Positions 25,603-35,236 are shown, counted from the stretch's first letter. The stretch: DNA of 35,447 bases from an uncultured Methylococcaceae bacterium (GCA_903911305.1 CAIWDB010000308.1:1-35447), one strand, 5' to 3'. Numbers and translations: made by a program. Notes: a model not told the origin generated them from the sequence alone.

Positions 25603-26756
25603 GATGGTTTGGTTGATTCCCAATGGCGGCATGATGGGCAGCGCCAGTGCAATTCGCTGCCGCTGAATCCGCAGTGGGCGCAAGTATAGCGAGGTGCGTT
25701 GGAATACATTCGGTCTAAAGCCCGGTCCAAACGAATTAATGCCTCTCTCTGAGTATCCGCGCCTTCTTCAAGCAAAAAGCCGGTCAAGGTGTTAAGCGAT
25801 TTGGGCGTGGGCTGGTTTTCTAAAACCCGCAACATATGTTCAATCGCCTTACTGGAACCCTGTTCGGAACGGATTCGTTCGGCCAAGGCCAATGCAGCAG
25901 ATTCTATCCCATAGGTTTCATAAAGATAGCCAAGATAACCGATCAACTCACCCGGTGGATTTTCCAGGCGGTCATGACAGATTCGCAATGGTTCAATGAT
26001 TTCTTGGATCAAATCGGCGTTTTGCGACTCGACACGTTTAAGGGATTGCAGTGCCTCCTCAAACCGGCCTTCACGCATTTCCAGTTTAGCCATCAATAAA
26101 CTCGCCCTCGCACAATGAGGGTCGTCCCGCAACGCCTCTTCCAACCAATGCCGGGCAGTCATATCATCGTCATTGCAAAGCGTTGCCTCGGCCAATTCAC
26201 AGAGGAAATGGGCGGCGGTTTCACCCCTTTTTGGGGGCTTGCCTAAATTCTGCAATTTCCTTGTGCATACCATAGCCTTGGCCCACTCTTGTTCATGCTG
26301 GTAGATATCCAGCAACTGTTGCAATGCACCAACGCGGGAGTTTTCATGATCGACCAAATTTTGGAATATGCTTTCCGCCCGGTCAAAAAGCCCTGCCCGC
26401 AGATAGTCAGAACCCAATTCAAACTGCGCACTTTCCTGTTGTTGAAGGTTTAAATCATCCCTGGAAATTAAGTTTTCATGGATTTCAATCGCTTTCTCAA
26501 TTTCGCCACGACGCCGAAACAAATTGCCTAGGGCAATATGGGTTTCTACGGTTTCAAAATCATTGGTAAGCAAATCGACAAAAGCCTCAATCGCCTTGTC
26601 GGTTTTTTCGCTGAGCAGATAATTCAAACCCCGGCAGTATGCCTTCCTAAGCGAATGGGTATGTTCTATTAGATATTTACGGGCATAATGCCTTCTCGCG
26701 GCGAACCATCCGGACGCTGCGGCAACGGGTAGAAGCAAGAATAACCATTCTTCCAT
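25599..26756 (-). CDS. lapB: Lipopolysaccharide assembly protein LapB (YciM)
   Basis: A 385-residue protein. An N-terminal helix at 3-20 anchors it in the inner membrane; tandem TPR-like helical repeats fill about 35-330; a rubredoxin-like zinc site closes the C-terminus with C359-x2-C362 and C373-x2-C376. In E. coli, LapB works with FtsH and YejM to control LpxC degradation and hence LPS levels; ftsH is also in this window but far away. The ATG shares its A with the ihfB stop (TGATG), so the genes are coupled. lapA, often between ihfB and lapB, is absent. Confidence 0.95.
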   Translation of the reverse strand: MEEWLFLLLPVAAASGWFAARRHYARKYLIEHTHSLRKAYCRGLNYLLSEKTDKAIEAFVDLLTNDFETVETHIALGNLFRRRGEIEKAIEIHENLISRDDLNLQQQESAQFELGSDYLRAGLFDRAESIFQNLVDHENSRVGALQQLLDIYQHEQEWAKAMVCTRKLQNLGKPPKRGETAAHFLCELAEATLCNDDDMTARHWLEEALRDDPHCARASLLMAKLEMREGRFEEALQSLKRVESQNADLIQEIIEPLRICHDRLENPPGELIGYLGYLYETYGIESAALALAERIRSEQGSSKAIEHMLRVLENQPTPKSLNTLTGFLLEEGADTQREALIRLDRALDRMYSNAPRYTCAHCGFSGSELHWRCPSCRHWESTKPS

Positions 26757-27058
26757 CAGTCGTCGGAAGCGTTTTCGCCAGTAGGGTTGACCCTGTCTCT
26801 AAGTTCCTTGCCCGGCTTGAAATGCGGTACGTATTTCGAAGTGAGTTCCACCGCATCGCCCGTTTTGGGGTTTCGCCCAACCCTCGGCGGTCGATAATGC
26901 AGGGAAAAACTTCCAAACCCACGTATTTCAATTCTCTCGCCGACAGAAAGCGCATTGCTCATCTGCTCAAGTACAGATTTGACTGCCGCCTCCACTTCGA
27001 ATGGGGGAAGATAGAGGAACCTTTTTGATAGTATTTCAATTAATTCAGACTTAGTCAC
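26756..27058 (-). CDS. ihfB: Integration host factor subunit beta
   Basis: A 100-residue HU/IHF-family DNA-bending protein; it pairs with Ihf[26 protein letters not shown] at about 44-68 is the classic beta-arm region, and [15 protein letters not shown] at about 77-91 matches the C-terminal. The GTG at 27058 gives the E. coli-like MTKSELIE start; an in-frame stop lies just upstream. The only purine-rich stretch (AAAAG) abuts the GTG, too close to act as a normal ribosome binding site, and a strong terminator ends 16 bases upstream. It is coupled to lapB downstream. Confidence 0.97.
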   Translation of the reverse strand: MTKSELIEILSKRFLYLPPFEVEAAVKSVLEQMSNALSVGERIEIRGFGSFSLHYRPPRVGRNPKTGDAVELTSKYVPHFKPGKELRDRVNPTGENASDD

Positions 27059-27074
27059 CTTTTACATCCATCTT

Positions 27075-27106
27075 AAAAAAAAGCCGGAGGGCGGCAACGC
27101 CCTCCG
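27075..27106 (-). terminator. Rho-independent terminator after rpsA
   Basis: On the minus strand, a perfect 9-bp GC-rich stem (arms 27098-27106 and 27085-27093, loop of 4) followed by GC and a run of 8 T (27082-27075). Very strong by eye. It separates rpsA from ihfB, so ihfB needs read-through or its own promoter inside the rpsA end. Confidence 0.9.
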
Positions 27107-27128
27107 TCTTAGGTCACACACAAGTTTG

Positions 27129-28793
27129 TTACTTCTCCATCTGCTCTTTGAACAGATCTCCCAATGTTGGGGTGCTCGGTTGCTGATGGGCGTAGTTATT
27201 TATCGCCGCATGCTCTTCTTCTTGGTCTTTCGCCTTGATTGAAAGCGAAATAGATTTGCTCTTCTTGTCCACACCAATGAATTTGGCTTCCACTTCGTCG
27301 CCTACGCTCAATTGGGTTCTGGCATCTTCCAGGCGATCCCGGGAGATTTCAGAAGCACGCAAATAACCTTCCACACTGTCGGCGAGTGTAATGATAGCAC
27401 CTTTGGCATCCACTTCCTTAACCACACCCCTGATGATGGCACCTTTTTCATGTCCAGCCAACCAGTTCTGGAATGGGTCTTGTTCAAGCTGTTTGACCCC
27501 CAAGGAAATGCGCTCACGCTCAGGATCAATTGCCAAAATGACAGTTTCAACTTCATCGCCTTTTTTATAATGGCGAATTGAATCTTCACCCGTGGTCGTC
27601 CACGAAATGTCGGATAGATGCACTAAACCATCAATGCCTCCCTCCAAGCCGATGAAAATGCCAAAGTCGGTGATGGATTTGATGTTGCCGGAGATTTTAT
27701 CCCCTTTCTTATGTGCTGTCGCAAACTCTTCCCAAGGGTTAGGCTTGCATTGCTTCATGCCTAGCGAGATTCGACGACGGTCTTCGTCTATGTCAAGAAC
27801 CATCACTTCAACTTCCTCGCCTAGTTGTACAACTTTTGCAGGGTTGACGTTCTTGTTGGTCCAATCCATTTCAGATACATGCACCAAGCCTTCCACGCCT
27901 TCTTCCAATTCAACAAAACAACCGTAGTCGGTCAGGTTGCTGACTTTGCCAAACAAGCGTGTATTGGCGGGGTAGCGGCGGGCAATGTTCAACCATGGAT
28001 CTTCTCCCAATTGCTTCAGGCCCAATGATACGCGGTTCTTTTCTTGGTCGTACTTAAGCACTTTGACGCTGATGGAGTCGCCAATAGTCACCGTCTCAGA
28101 CGGATGGCGTACACGCTTCCAAGCCATGTCAGTGATATGCAGCAGGCCATCGATACCGCCCAAATCAATGAATGCGCCATAATCGGTCAGGTTCTTGACC
28201 ACGCCTGTCACAATCGCACCCTCTTGCAAACTTTCCAACAAGGCTTCTTTTTCAGCGCTGTATTCGGATTCCACGACGGCACGGCGGGACAGGACGACAT
28301 TATTCCGCTTTTGGTCGATCTTGATGACCTTGAATTCAAGATCTCTATTTTCCAGGAAGGCAGTATCCCGTACTGGGCGGACATCAACCAAGGAACCTGG
28401 TAGGAACGCACGCAGAGCGCCGATTGAAACGGTAAAGCCGCCGCGCACCTTGCCGGTGATACGTCCAACGACGGTCTCGTTGATCTCGTTGGCTTTTTCC
28501 AAATCACCCCAAGCTTTTTGCTTCTTGGCCTTGTCACGGTTGAGCAGGGTGTTGCCCATGCCGTCTTCCAGCATGTCGAGGGTAACTTCGACTTCGTCGC
28601 CAATTTGGACTTCCAACTCGCCTTCAGGGCTTAGGAACTGCCATTTCGGAACTACGCCTTCGGATTTAAGCCCGGCGTTGACTACGACATATTCTTGGGT
28701 AATTTCCAGTACCGTGGCCGACAATACGCTGCCAGGACGCATTTCGGACTTGGCAAAACTTTCATTTAATAAATCTTCAAAGCTTTCGCTCAT
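27129..28793 (-). CDS. rpsA: 30S ribosomal protein S1
   Basis: A 554-residue protein, close to the 557 of E. coli, made of six S1 OB-fold domains starting at roughly residues 20, 105, 190, 275, 360 and 447. Typical signatures are [26 protein letters not shown] (third domain), [20 protein letters not shown] (fourth) and [20 protein letters not shown] (fifth). It binds mRNA and helps initiation. The ATG at 28793 gives [13 protein letters not shown], the standard start; an upstream in-frame start would add 12 residues. There is only a weak ribosome binding site, as is common for the autoregulated rpsA gene. Confidence 0.98.
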   Translation of the reverse strand: MSESFEDLLNESFAKSEMRPGSVLSATVLEITQEYVVVNAGLKSEGVVPKWQFLSPEGELEVQIGDEVEVTLDMLEDGMGNTLLNRDKAKKQKAWGDLEKANEINETVVGRITGKVRGGFTVSIGALRAFLPGSLVDVRPVRDTAFLENRDLEFKVIKIDQKRNNVVLSRRAVVESEYSAEKEALLESLQEGAIVTGVVKNLTDYGAFIDLGGIDGLLHITDMAWKRVRHPSETVTIGDSISVKVLKYDQEKNRVSLGLKQLGEDPWLNIARRYPANTRLFGKVSNLTDYGCFVELEEGVEGLVHVSEMDWTNKNVNPAKVVQLGEEVEVMVLDIDEDRRRISLGMKQCKPNPWEEFATAHKKGDKISGNIKSITDFGIFIGLEGGIDGLVHLSDISWTTTGEDSIRHYKKGDEVETVILAIDPERERISLGVKQLEQDPFQNWLAGHEKGAIIRGVVKEVDAKGAIITLADSVEGYLRASEISRDRLEDARTQLSVGDEVEAKFIGVDKKSKSISLSIKAKDQEEEHAAINNYAHQQPSTPTLGDLFKEQMEK

Positions 28794-28859
28794 GACTATC
28801 TTCTTTAACTCCACACGGAAGGGATCCATCCGTAAGGATTTGGGTTAGGTTAAACAGTT

Positions 28860-28877
28860 CGCCGTTTAATAACGGCG
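28860..28877 (-). promoter_or_regulatory. Hairpin in rpsA leader
   Basis: Seven-base arms CGCCGTT and AACGGCG around a 4-base loop, in the 106 bases between cmk and rpsA. In E. coli the rpsA leader folds into hairpins needed for S1 autoregulation and efficient initiation without a good ribosome binding site. A similar role is inferred here; there is no following T-tract. Confidence 0.4.
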
Positions 28878-28899
28878 GCCAAACTGACTTTCAGTCGAT

Positions 28900-29565
28900 T
28901 CAGGAATCAAGCAAGGCCAGACAGCGATTAATGACTTCCTCGATACTCATATCGGACGAATCCACCAGAACCGCATCATCGGCCATTTTCATTGGCGCCA
29001 CGCTACGTTCGATGTCACGCCGGTCCCTTTCCTCAATCTCTTTTGCCAGACCAGTAAGGCTAACATCTATCCCTTTCTCTTTCAACTGCTTATGCCGACG
29101 ACTTGCACGTTCTTGTGCTGAGGCGGTCAAAAAAACCTTAAATTGGGCATTTGCGAACACCACAGTACCCATATCACGCCCGTCAGCGACCAGTCCAGGT
29201 GCTTTGCGAAACTCACGCTGTTTTTGCAGCAAAGTCTGCCGTACAGGCCCATAAACTGCTATTTTAGAAGTGATATTGCCGCAAACTTCTGTTGTGATGC
29301 GGTCAGAGATGTTATGCCCATCCAATATAACGGCTGGCACATCTCCCGATTCGAAGCTCAGATTCATTCGTTTGGCTAATTCGACGATGCCGTCAATATC
29401 CTCCAAGGAAACCCCGGCATCTTGAACGGAAACGGCAAGCGCCCGATAAATTGCCCCGCTGTCGAGATAATGCCAACCCAAGGCTTTGGCAATCGCGCGA
29501 CTGACTGTCCCTTTGCCCGCACCGGCCGGGCCGTCCAAGGTCATAACCGGAATGTTATCGCCCAT
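28900..29565 (-). CDS. cmk: Cytidylate kinase
   Basis: A 221-residue (d)CMP kinase that makes CDP or dCDP with ATP. MTLDGPAGAGKGTVSRAIAK at 8-27 is the P-loop; YLDSGAIYRAL follows; VADGRDMGTVVFANAQFKVFLTAS is the NMP-binding and adjoining region; ASRRHKQL and RRDIERSVAPMK are the lid and C-terminal motifs. It lies 6 bases after aroA and before rpsA, the standard gammaproteobacterial order. Confidence 0.97.
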   Translation of the reverse strand: MGDNIPVMTLDGPAGAGKGTVSRAIAKALGWHYLDSGAIYRALAVSVQDAGVSLEDIDGIVELAKRMNLSFESGDVPAVILDGHNISDRITTEVCGNITSKIAVYGPVRQTLLQKQREFRKAPGLVADGRDMGTVVFANAQFKVFLTASAQERASRRHKQLKEKGIDVSLTGLAKEIEERDRRDIERSVAPMKMADDAVLVDSSDMSIEEVINRCLALLDS

Positions 29566-29571
29566 TTTTCA

Positions 29572-30891
29572 TTATTCCTCACAAACATTAATTTTCAATC
29601 CCAAGGCATTTGAAATGTTCACGAAACTTGGGAATGACGTGTTTACATTGGTGCAATCGCCGATATAAATCGGCCCACTGGCACGTAAAGCTGCAATTGA
29701 AAAGGCCATGGCAATCCGGTGATCGCCGTGTGAATCCACTTTCCCGCCTTTGATTTGCCTTGGCTGGATAACCATGCCGTCAGGCGTGGCGATGGCGTGA
29801 ACGCCCAAGGACTGTAAGCCATCAGCCATGACTTGAATACGGTCACTTTCCTTGACCCTCAATTCTGCCGCGCCACTGAGCCGTGTCTCGCCAACGGCGC
29901 ATGCGGCAGCAATGAACAAAACTGGGAATTCATCAATGGCTAAAGGAACCAGCTTTTCGGGAATTTGCACACCTCTCAGCCTACTGGAGCGAATCCGTAT
30001 GTCAGCAACTGGCTCGCCACCCACCATACGCTCATTTCGTATTTCTATATTGGCTCCCATCAGCCGAAGAATGTCGATGACACCCGTGCGGGTTGGGTTC
30101 AGGCCGACATGCTTCAAGGTCACGTCAGAATCTGGTGCAATCGCAGCACCTACTATGAAGAATGCAGCCGACGAAATATCGCTGGGAACGTCAATGTCCA
30201 TGGCGGCCAGCCTACCGCCCGGACGTATGGAGACACAATTGCCATCACGGCAAACGGGGTAGCCGAAACCTTCCAACATGCGTTCAGTGTGGTCGCGGGT
30301 CGGTGCAGGTTCGGTGACGCTCGTTTCACCATCCGCATACAGTCCGGCAAGCAGCAGACAGGATTTAACCTGCGCACTGGCAATGGGCATATCGTAATGG
30401 ATGGCTTCCAAAGGGCCGCTGCCCCTGATTTTGATGGGTGCGGTGCCAGTTGGGGATGTTTTGATAACCGCTCCCATTTGTCGCAATGGGTCGGTTACAC
30501 GTTTCATCGGACGGCGGCTAAGCGAAGGATCGCCAGTCAAAACCGAATCGAAGGACTGACCAGCCAGCAGTCCACTGAGCAATCGCATTGAAGTGCCAGA
30601 ATTGCCAAGATACAAAGATTCCTGTGGCCCTTTCAAACCATGCATCCCAACGCCGTGAACAGTGACGGCTCCTTGTTCCGGCCCTTCGATATGAACGCCC
30701 ATGGCACGAAATGCATTCATGGTGGCCAGACAATCCTCCGCATCCAAAAAACCCGTGATATGGGTCACTCCCTCGGCAATCGAACCCAATATGATTGAGC
30801 GATGGGAAATTGATTTATCGCCGGGAACTCGGGCCACACCACGCAAGGTTCCGCCGGGGAAGACACGGAAATTCACAGTTTGTCTGCTCAT
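29572..30891 (-). CDS. aroA: 3-phosphoshikimate 1-carboxyvinyltransferase (EPSP synthase)
   Basis: A 439-residue enzyme joining shikimate 3-phosphate to phosphoenolpyruvate, the sixth shikimate step. GDKSISHR near residues 24-31, LGNSGTSMRLLSG near 97-109, PMKRV, SAQVKS, TRDHTERM and NPTRTG are all visible. GDKS, SAQxK, RDHTE and NPTR are together the motifs I remember as marking class II EPSP synthases, while the GNSGT loop keeps a Gly where the CP4 enzyme has Ala. The ATG overlaps the tyrA stop by 4 bases, so it is coupled. Confidence 0.97.
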   Translation of the reverse strand: MSRQTVNFRVFPGGTLRGVARVPGDKSISHRSIILGSIAEGVTHITGFLDAEDCLATMNAFRAMGVHIEGPEQGAVTVHGVGMHGLKGPQESLYLGNSGTSMRLLSGLLAGQSFDSVLTGDPSLSRRPMKRVTDPLRQMGAVIKTSPTGTAPIKIRGSGPLEAIHYDMPIASAQVKSCLLLAGLYADGETSVTEPAPTRDHTERMLEGFGYPVCRDGNCVSIRPGGRLAAMDIDVPSDISSAAFFIVGAAIAPDSDVTLKHVGLNPTRTGVIDILRLMGANIEIRNERMVGGEPVADIRIRSSRLRGVQIPEKLVPLAIDEFPVLFIAAACAVGETRLSGAAELRVKESDRIQVMADGLQSLGVHAIATPDGMVIQPRQIKGGKVDSHGDHRIAMAFSIAALRASGPIYIGDCTNVNTSFPSFVNISNALGLKINVCEE

Positions 30892-31787
30892 CGATTATTT
30901 TCCAACTGGTTCAGAAAGCGTTGCCGGGCGTTACGGGCCTCGGCGAAGTAGAGAAGTAAATTATTGGCGGATTCAGTGCTATTATTTTTTATCAAATCAG
31001 ACATGTTTTTTAACTCGTCGCCCATGCCGCTCAATAACGGGATGATCTGTTCGCCGTTCAATAGGCAGATATCCCTCCACATTTCAGGGTTGCTGGATGC
31101 AATCCGTGTAAAATCACGAAAACCAGCCCCGGCATATTGAAAAAATTCTTCCTGCTCGTCCTTTCTGCCTAGCATATGGACTAATGCGTAAGCCAACACA
31201 TGAGGCAAGTGGCTAGTTGCAGCGAAAACCTGGTCATGATGCAGGGGTTCCATCAAAGAAACCACTGCGCCCAAGGATGTCCAGAATTCATCAACCGCTT
31301 GAACAGCCTTGATTGAGGTGGAAGCAACAGGTGTCAAAATGACCCTTTTTTGTTGAAAAAGGTCTTTAGATGCCGCCTCAACCCCACTTCGTTCGGCACC
31401 GGCAATTGGGTGGCCTGGAACAAAATTGGCAGGAACTTCCCCGAATACTCTCTCAACAGCATCGACAACTTTTTGTTTGATGCTGCCAACATCGGTGTAA
31501 ATCGTATCCTGTGACCATCTTTTTCGCAAATCGAGAAAAGTCTGTAAGGATGCGGCAGGGGGGGCTGCGATAATCACCCAATCCGCACCCTCTGTCGATT
31601 GACTATAATTGGCAGGGCTTGTCGAATCAAATCCTTCATTGATGACACCTAACTCCAACGCCCTAGTCAAATTTTGAGGGTCGGAATCAACACCGACGAT
31701 TTCCCGGCAGAGTCCACGACTGCGGGCGGCCTTTGCTATTGATCCACCGATAAGGCCAACACCTATCACGCAAAGCCGTTGTATCAT
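30888..31787 (-). CDS. tyrA: Prephenate dehydrogenase
   Basis: A 299-residue NAD-dependent enzyme making 4-hydroxyphenylpyruvate from prephenate for tyrosine. The Rossmann motif is VIGVGLIGGSIAKAA (7-21). FVPGHPIAGAERSGVEAA near 122-139 contains the catalytic His region, and ATSHLPHVLAYALV follows at about 190-203. It is monofunctional, with no chorismate mutase domain and no ACT domain. It has 4-base overlaps with hisC upstream and aroA downstream, so the three are coupled. The shorter TyrA_c type is typical beside hisC and aroA. Confidence 0.96.
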   Translation of the reverse strand: MIQRLCVIGVGLIGGSIAKAARSRGLCREIVGVDSDPQNLTRALELGVINEGFDSTSPANYSQSTEGADWVIIAAPPAASLQTFLDLRKRWSQDTIYTDVGSIKQKVVDAVERVFGEVPANFVPGHPIAGAERSGVEAASKDLFQQKRVILTPVASTSIKAVQAVDEFWTSLGAVVSLMEPLHHDQVFAATSHLPHVLAYALVHMLGRKDEQEEFFQYAGAGFRDFTRIASSNPEMWRDICLLNGEQIIPLLSGMGDELKNMSDLIKNNSTESANNLLLYFAEARNARQRFLNQLENNR

Positions 31788-32899
31788 GAACTCAAAACTC
31801 TATCTAAAGCGGCAAGGAATTGTTGGTTTTGGTGTTCTGTCCCGACCGTAACGCGCAAATGCTTGGGAAGGCCATAATTGGCAATTGGACGAACAATGAC
31901 GCCTTCTCGTAGTAATGCCTCGTATACGGGCGCTGCACTGCGATCAACATCAATTGTAATGAAATTGCCTGCCGAAGGAATAAAGTTTAATCCTCGCTTT
32001 GTCATGGCGTTTCCAAGCCATTCGAGTCCATTACGATTCAGTTCCACAGTGCGTTTTAGGTGTCCGTCATCGGACAATGCCTCTGAGGCGGCGACTAGAG
32101 CCAGTGAATTGACATTAAAAGGTTGTCGGACCCGATTCAGCAAATCGGCTATGCCGGCACTGCTGACCGCGTAACCCACTCGCAAACCGGCTAAGCCATA
32201 GGCTTTCGAAAACGTTCGTGTCACGATGAGATTGGGATATTCGTCTAGCCATTCCAGTGCGTTTGGATAATCAGGTTCACTGACATATTCAAAATAGGCT
32301 TCATCAATGACGACCAATACATTTTCAGGCACTTTAATAAGAAAGCCACCCAATTCCTCCTGATTTAGATAAGTACCCGTAGGATTGTTAGGGTTGGCGA
32401 TAAAAATAACCCGGGTATTGTCACTAATCAAACGGGCCATCGCATCTAAATCATGTCCGTAGCATGTTCCTCGCGAGCCGTCATGAGCTTTTGCCACACA
32501 CGCAATCGCACCAATTGCTTGCGTGACAATTGGATAAACCGCAAAGGCGTGTTGGGAGAAGATGGCAGAGGTTTCTGGCGATAAAAATGCACGGGCTATT
32601 AATTCCAACACATCGTTGGAACCGTTTCCTAAAGTGATTTGAGCGAGTCCAACATTCAGTTTTCCTGCCAGTTTGGTCTTCAAATCGAAGCCGCTACCGT
32701 CGGGGTAAAGATGCAATTCGCTGAGTGCCGATTGGATGGCAGCCAAGGCTTTCGGGCTTGGACCCAACGGATTTTCGTTGGATGCCAATTTAATTATGCC
32801 GGAAATACCCAGCTCCCGTTCCAATTCTCCTATTGGCTTTCCGGGCACGTATGGTGTGAGTTTGCGAACGCCTTGAGTGGCGAGTTGTTCAGGATTCAT
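31784..32899 (-). CDS. hisC: Histidinol-phosphate aminotransferase (hisC-type)
   Basis: A 371-residue PLP-dependent class II aminotransferase. LASNENPLGPSPKA at 38-51, IANPNNPTGTYL at 167-178, VIDEAYFEYV near 197-206 and TFSKAYGLAGLRVGYA at 229-244 with the PLP lysine at Lys232. In this position, between pheA and tyrA, such enzymes often act also or mainly on aromatic keto acids or prephenate; the sequence alone does not decide. It has a weak ribosome binding site and a 20-base gap from pheA. Confidence 0.94.
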   Translation of the reverse strand: MNPEQLATQGVRKLTPYVPGKPIGELERELGISGIIKLASNENPLGPSPKALAAIQSALSELHLYPDGSGFDLKTKLAGKLNVGLAQITLGNGSNDVLELIARAFLSPETSAIFSQHAFAVYPIVTQAIGAIACVAKAHDGSRGTCYGHDLDAMARLISDNTRVIFIANPNNPTGTYLNQEELGGFLIKVPENVLVVIDEAYFEYVSEPDYPNALEWLDEYPNLIVTRTFSKAYGLAGLRVGYAVSSAGIADLLNRVRQPFNVNSLALVAASEALSDDGHLKRTVELNRNGLEWLGNAMTKRGLNFIPSAGNFITIDVDRSAAPVYEALLREGVIVRPIANYGLPKHLRVTVGTEHQNQQFLAALDRVLSS

Positions 32900-32919
32900 G
32901 AATATTCTTATTTTAAATA

Positions 32920-34023
32920 TTAACCAATGCCCTTCGGATATGAACCGAGTAGCTTCATCATCAAAACACTTTTCTCCAAGGCATCAAGTGCTTTTGCCAA
33001 CGGTTCGTCCTGTTGATGCCCTTCGACATCAATGAAAAAAACATAATCCCAAGCACCACGGCGGGATGGGCGCGATTCGATTTTACTCATGCTGATCGAA
33101 TAGCGGGCAAACGGTTCCAGCGTATTGTACAAAGCTCCGGGGCAATTGTGGGTGGAAATTAACAACGAGGTTTTATCCAATCCAGTTGGGCCGACTGATT
33201 GCCTGCCTATTACCAAGAAGCGAGTGGTGTTGTCTGGCTCATCCTCGATATTTCGCTCCAATATGTTTAACCCGTATAACTCAGCGGCCATATCACCTGC
33301 TATGGCAGCACAGCCCTGTGAGTCAGCCAACCGGGCGGCCTCGGCATTGCTGCTGACACTAATTCGCTTGGCATTCGGCAATGAGGTGTTCAACCATTGG
33401 CGACACTGTGCCAATGATTGTTGATGCGAATATACTTTGTGTATGTCTTCAATGCGTTCTTCCTTGCTCATTAAATTATGGTGTATGCGCAAGGCAACCT
33501 CGCCGGCGATGAGAACAGGGGAACGCAGAAAACTATCGAGGGTATGGGTGATGACACCCTCAGTGGAATTCTCCACTGGCACCACGCCAAACTGGCAAGC
33601 CCCGCTCTCCACTGCACGGAAAATTTCGTCAATCGCAGGCAAGGGGTGCGTCGTTATGGAGTGGCCGAAATGCTTGTATGCAGCCTCTTGGGTAAACGTC
33701 CCTTCGGGCCCAAGAAAAGCCACTGTCAGTGGTTTTTCCAAGGCTAGGCAGGCTGACATCACTTCGCGGAAAAAACGCACCACATTCTCACTGTCGAAAG
33801 GGCCTGTATTGTTCGCCGCCATGCGACGCAAAACCTCGGCTTCCCGCTCGGGACGGTAGAATGTCTCGTTTTCTCCACGGGCTTGCTTGGTCTCGGCAAC
33901 TTTCTGTGCGCACGCAGCACGGTCGTTTAGAAGTTTGAGAATCTGATCGTCTATGGTATCGATTTGCTTGCGGATTTCCGCAAGTGCTGGATCGACTTGG
34001 TGACTGTGATTGTTTTGCTCCAC
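32920..34023 (-). CDS. pheA: Bifunctional chorismate mutase / prephenate dehydratase
   Basis: A 367-residue P-protein. Chorismate mutase domain about 10-95 (EIRKQIDTIDDQILKLLNDRA, later FYRPEREAEVLRRM). Prephenate dehydratase about 99-275, starting VAFLGPEGTFTQEAAYKHFG, with the TTRFLVIG motif. C-terminal ACT domain with ESRPSRRGAWDY, the phenylalanine-binding ESRP site for feedback inhibition. The GTG start at 34023 is taken because no internal Met lies early in the domain; the ribosome binding site is weak. It is 25 bases after serA and likely in the same operon. Confidence 0.96.
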   Translation of the reverse strand: MEQNNHSHQVDPALAEIRKQIDTIDDQILKLLNDRAACAQKVAETKQARGENETFYRPEREAEVLRRMAANNTGPFDSENVVRFFREVMSACLALEKPLTVAFLGPEGTFTQEAAYKHFGHSITTHPLPAIDEIFRAVESGACQFGVVPVENSTEGVITHTLDSFLRSPVLIAGEVALRIHHNLMSKEERIEDIHKVYSHQQSLAQCRQWLNTSLPNAKRISVSSNAEAARLADSQGCAAIAGDMAAELYGLNILERNIEDEPDNTTRFLVIGRQSVGPTGLDKTSLLISTHNCPGALYNTLEPFARYSISMSKIESRPSRRGAWDYVFFIDVEGHQQDEPLAKALDALEKSVLMMKLLGSYPKGIG

Positions 34024-34048
34024 AATTAAACCCGAGTTTTTGTTGGTA

Positions 34049-35221
34049 TTAGATTACCCGAGCGGCAAGCACGCCATTGATGGCGCGGATTTTGTCTAAA
34101 GTCTCCGCTGGAACCTGATTGCTCAGATCAACCATAGTATAAGCGTAATCTCCGCGCGATTTGTTGAGCAAATCGACAATATTCAAATTTGCCTCTCCCA
34201 AAGCACTTGAAATCTGGCTGACCATGTTTGGCACATTCTTGTTGGCAACACAAAGCCTGCATACCGCTTCTTCAGCGCGGGTAGAAACGACCTCTGGAAA
34301 ATTGACGGCATTGCGGATGTTGCCGTTTTCCAGAAAGTCACGTATTTGCTCGGCGACCATCACTGCACAATTGTCTTCTGCCTCTTCGGTGGATGCTCCA
34401 AGATGCGGCAACAGGATGACACCTTTACGGCCCAAAAGAGCCGCCGAGGGGAAATCACAGACATAATTGCGAAGTTTTCCAGCGTCCAAAGCAGCCAATA
34501 CAGCCAACTCATCGACTATGCCGGCCCGCGAAAAATTCAATAAAACTGCGGTGCTTTTCAGTAGGTCGATGCGTGATGGATTAATCAAATTGCGAGTATG
34601 GTCGTTTAGCGGGACATGCAAGCTGATAAAATCTGATTTTCCCACCAAATCATCGACACCCAAAGCCTTCTCCACTGTGGAGGACAACTGCCAAGCGCTA
34701 TCCACTGTCATTGACGGATCAAAACCGATCACCTTCATCCCCAAAGCAAGCGCGGAGTTGGCAACTTTGACACCAATGGCACCCAAGCCAATTACACCCA
34801 AGGTCTTGCCTGCCAGTTCGATGCCGGCAAAGTTTTTCTTGCCTTTTTCCACAGTCTGATTGATAACCTCGTCATCCGTACCTTGCAGTTTATTGGCGAA
34901 ATCCCACGCTTCGCAAATATGCCGACTCGCCAACAACATGCCGGCAATAGCCAATTCTTTGACGGCATTGGAGTTCGCACCGGGCGCATTGAATACTGGA
35001 ATGCCGCGCTGAGAGTAATCAGCCACTGGGATGTTGTTCACCCCAGCACCTGCCCGACCCACGCACTTGACGGTTTCAGGTATGGCGATGCCGTGCAATT
35101 TGAAGGAACGTAGCATGATCGCATCGGGATGTTGGATTTCCGAGGCAACCTCGTATTTGTCACGCGGAAGCTGGTTTAGGCCGACAGGCGAAATGTTATT
35201 GTAGGTTAAAATTTTATACAT
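34049..35221 (-). CDS. serA: D-3-phosphoglycerate dehydrogenase (short ACT type)
   Basis: A 390-residue NAD-dependent enzyme making 3-phosphohydroxypyruvate, the first step of serine synthesis. VGRAGAGVNNIPVADYSQRG at 54-73 and the Rossmann motif TLGVIGLGAIGVKVANSA at 140-157. The catalytic Arg is R232 in NFSRAGIVDE and the His is H273 in LPHLGAS. The usual DVFxxEP stretch is replaced by CDFPSAAL, so the catalytic acid is not obvious; short SerA proteins of this kind share DFP, in my memory. C-terminal ACT domain about 315-390. The ATG has AGGA about 11 bases upstream, next to a hairpin at 35237. Confidence 0.95.
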   Translation of the reverse strand: MYKILTYNNISPVGLNQLPRDKYEVASEIQHPDAIMLRSFKLHGIAIPETVKCVGRAGAGVNNIPVADYSQRGIPVFNAPGANSNAVKELAIAGMLLASRHICEAWDFANKLQGTDDEVINQTVEKGKKNFAGIELAGKTLGVIGLGAIGVKVANSALALGMKVIGFDPSMTVDSAWQLSSTVEKALGVDDLVGKSDFISLHVPLNDHTRNLINPSRIDLLKSTAVLLNFSRAGIVDELAVLAALDAGKLRNYVCDFPSAALLGRKGVILLPHLGASTEEAEDNCAVMVAEQIRDFLENGNIRNAVNFPEVVSTRAEEAVCRLCVANKNVPNMVSQISSALGEANLNIVDLLNKSRGDYAYTMVDLSNQVPAETLDKIRAINGVLAARVI

Positions 35222-35236
35222 ATTCGTTGAATTCCT

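Noticed and set aside
28195-28848. 217-codon plus-strand frame opposite rpsA
   Set aside because: Antisense to six recognisable S1 domains; Ser/Arg-rich composition is typical of a shadow frame.
29965-30591. 208-codon plus-strand frame opposite aroA
   Set aside because: Antisense shadow; aroA motifs are intact.
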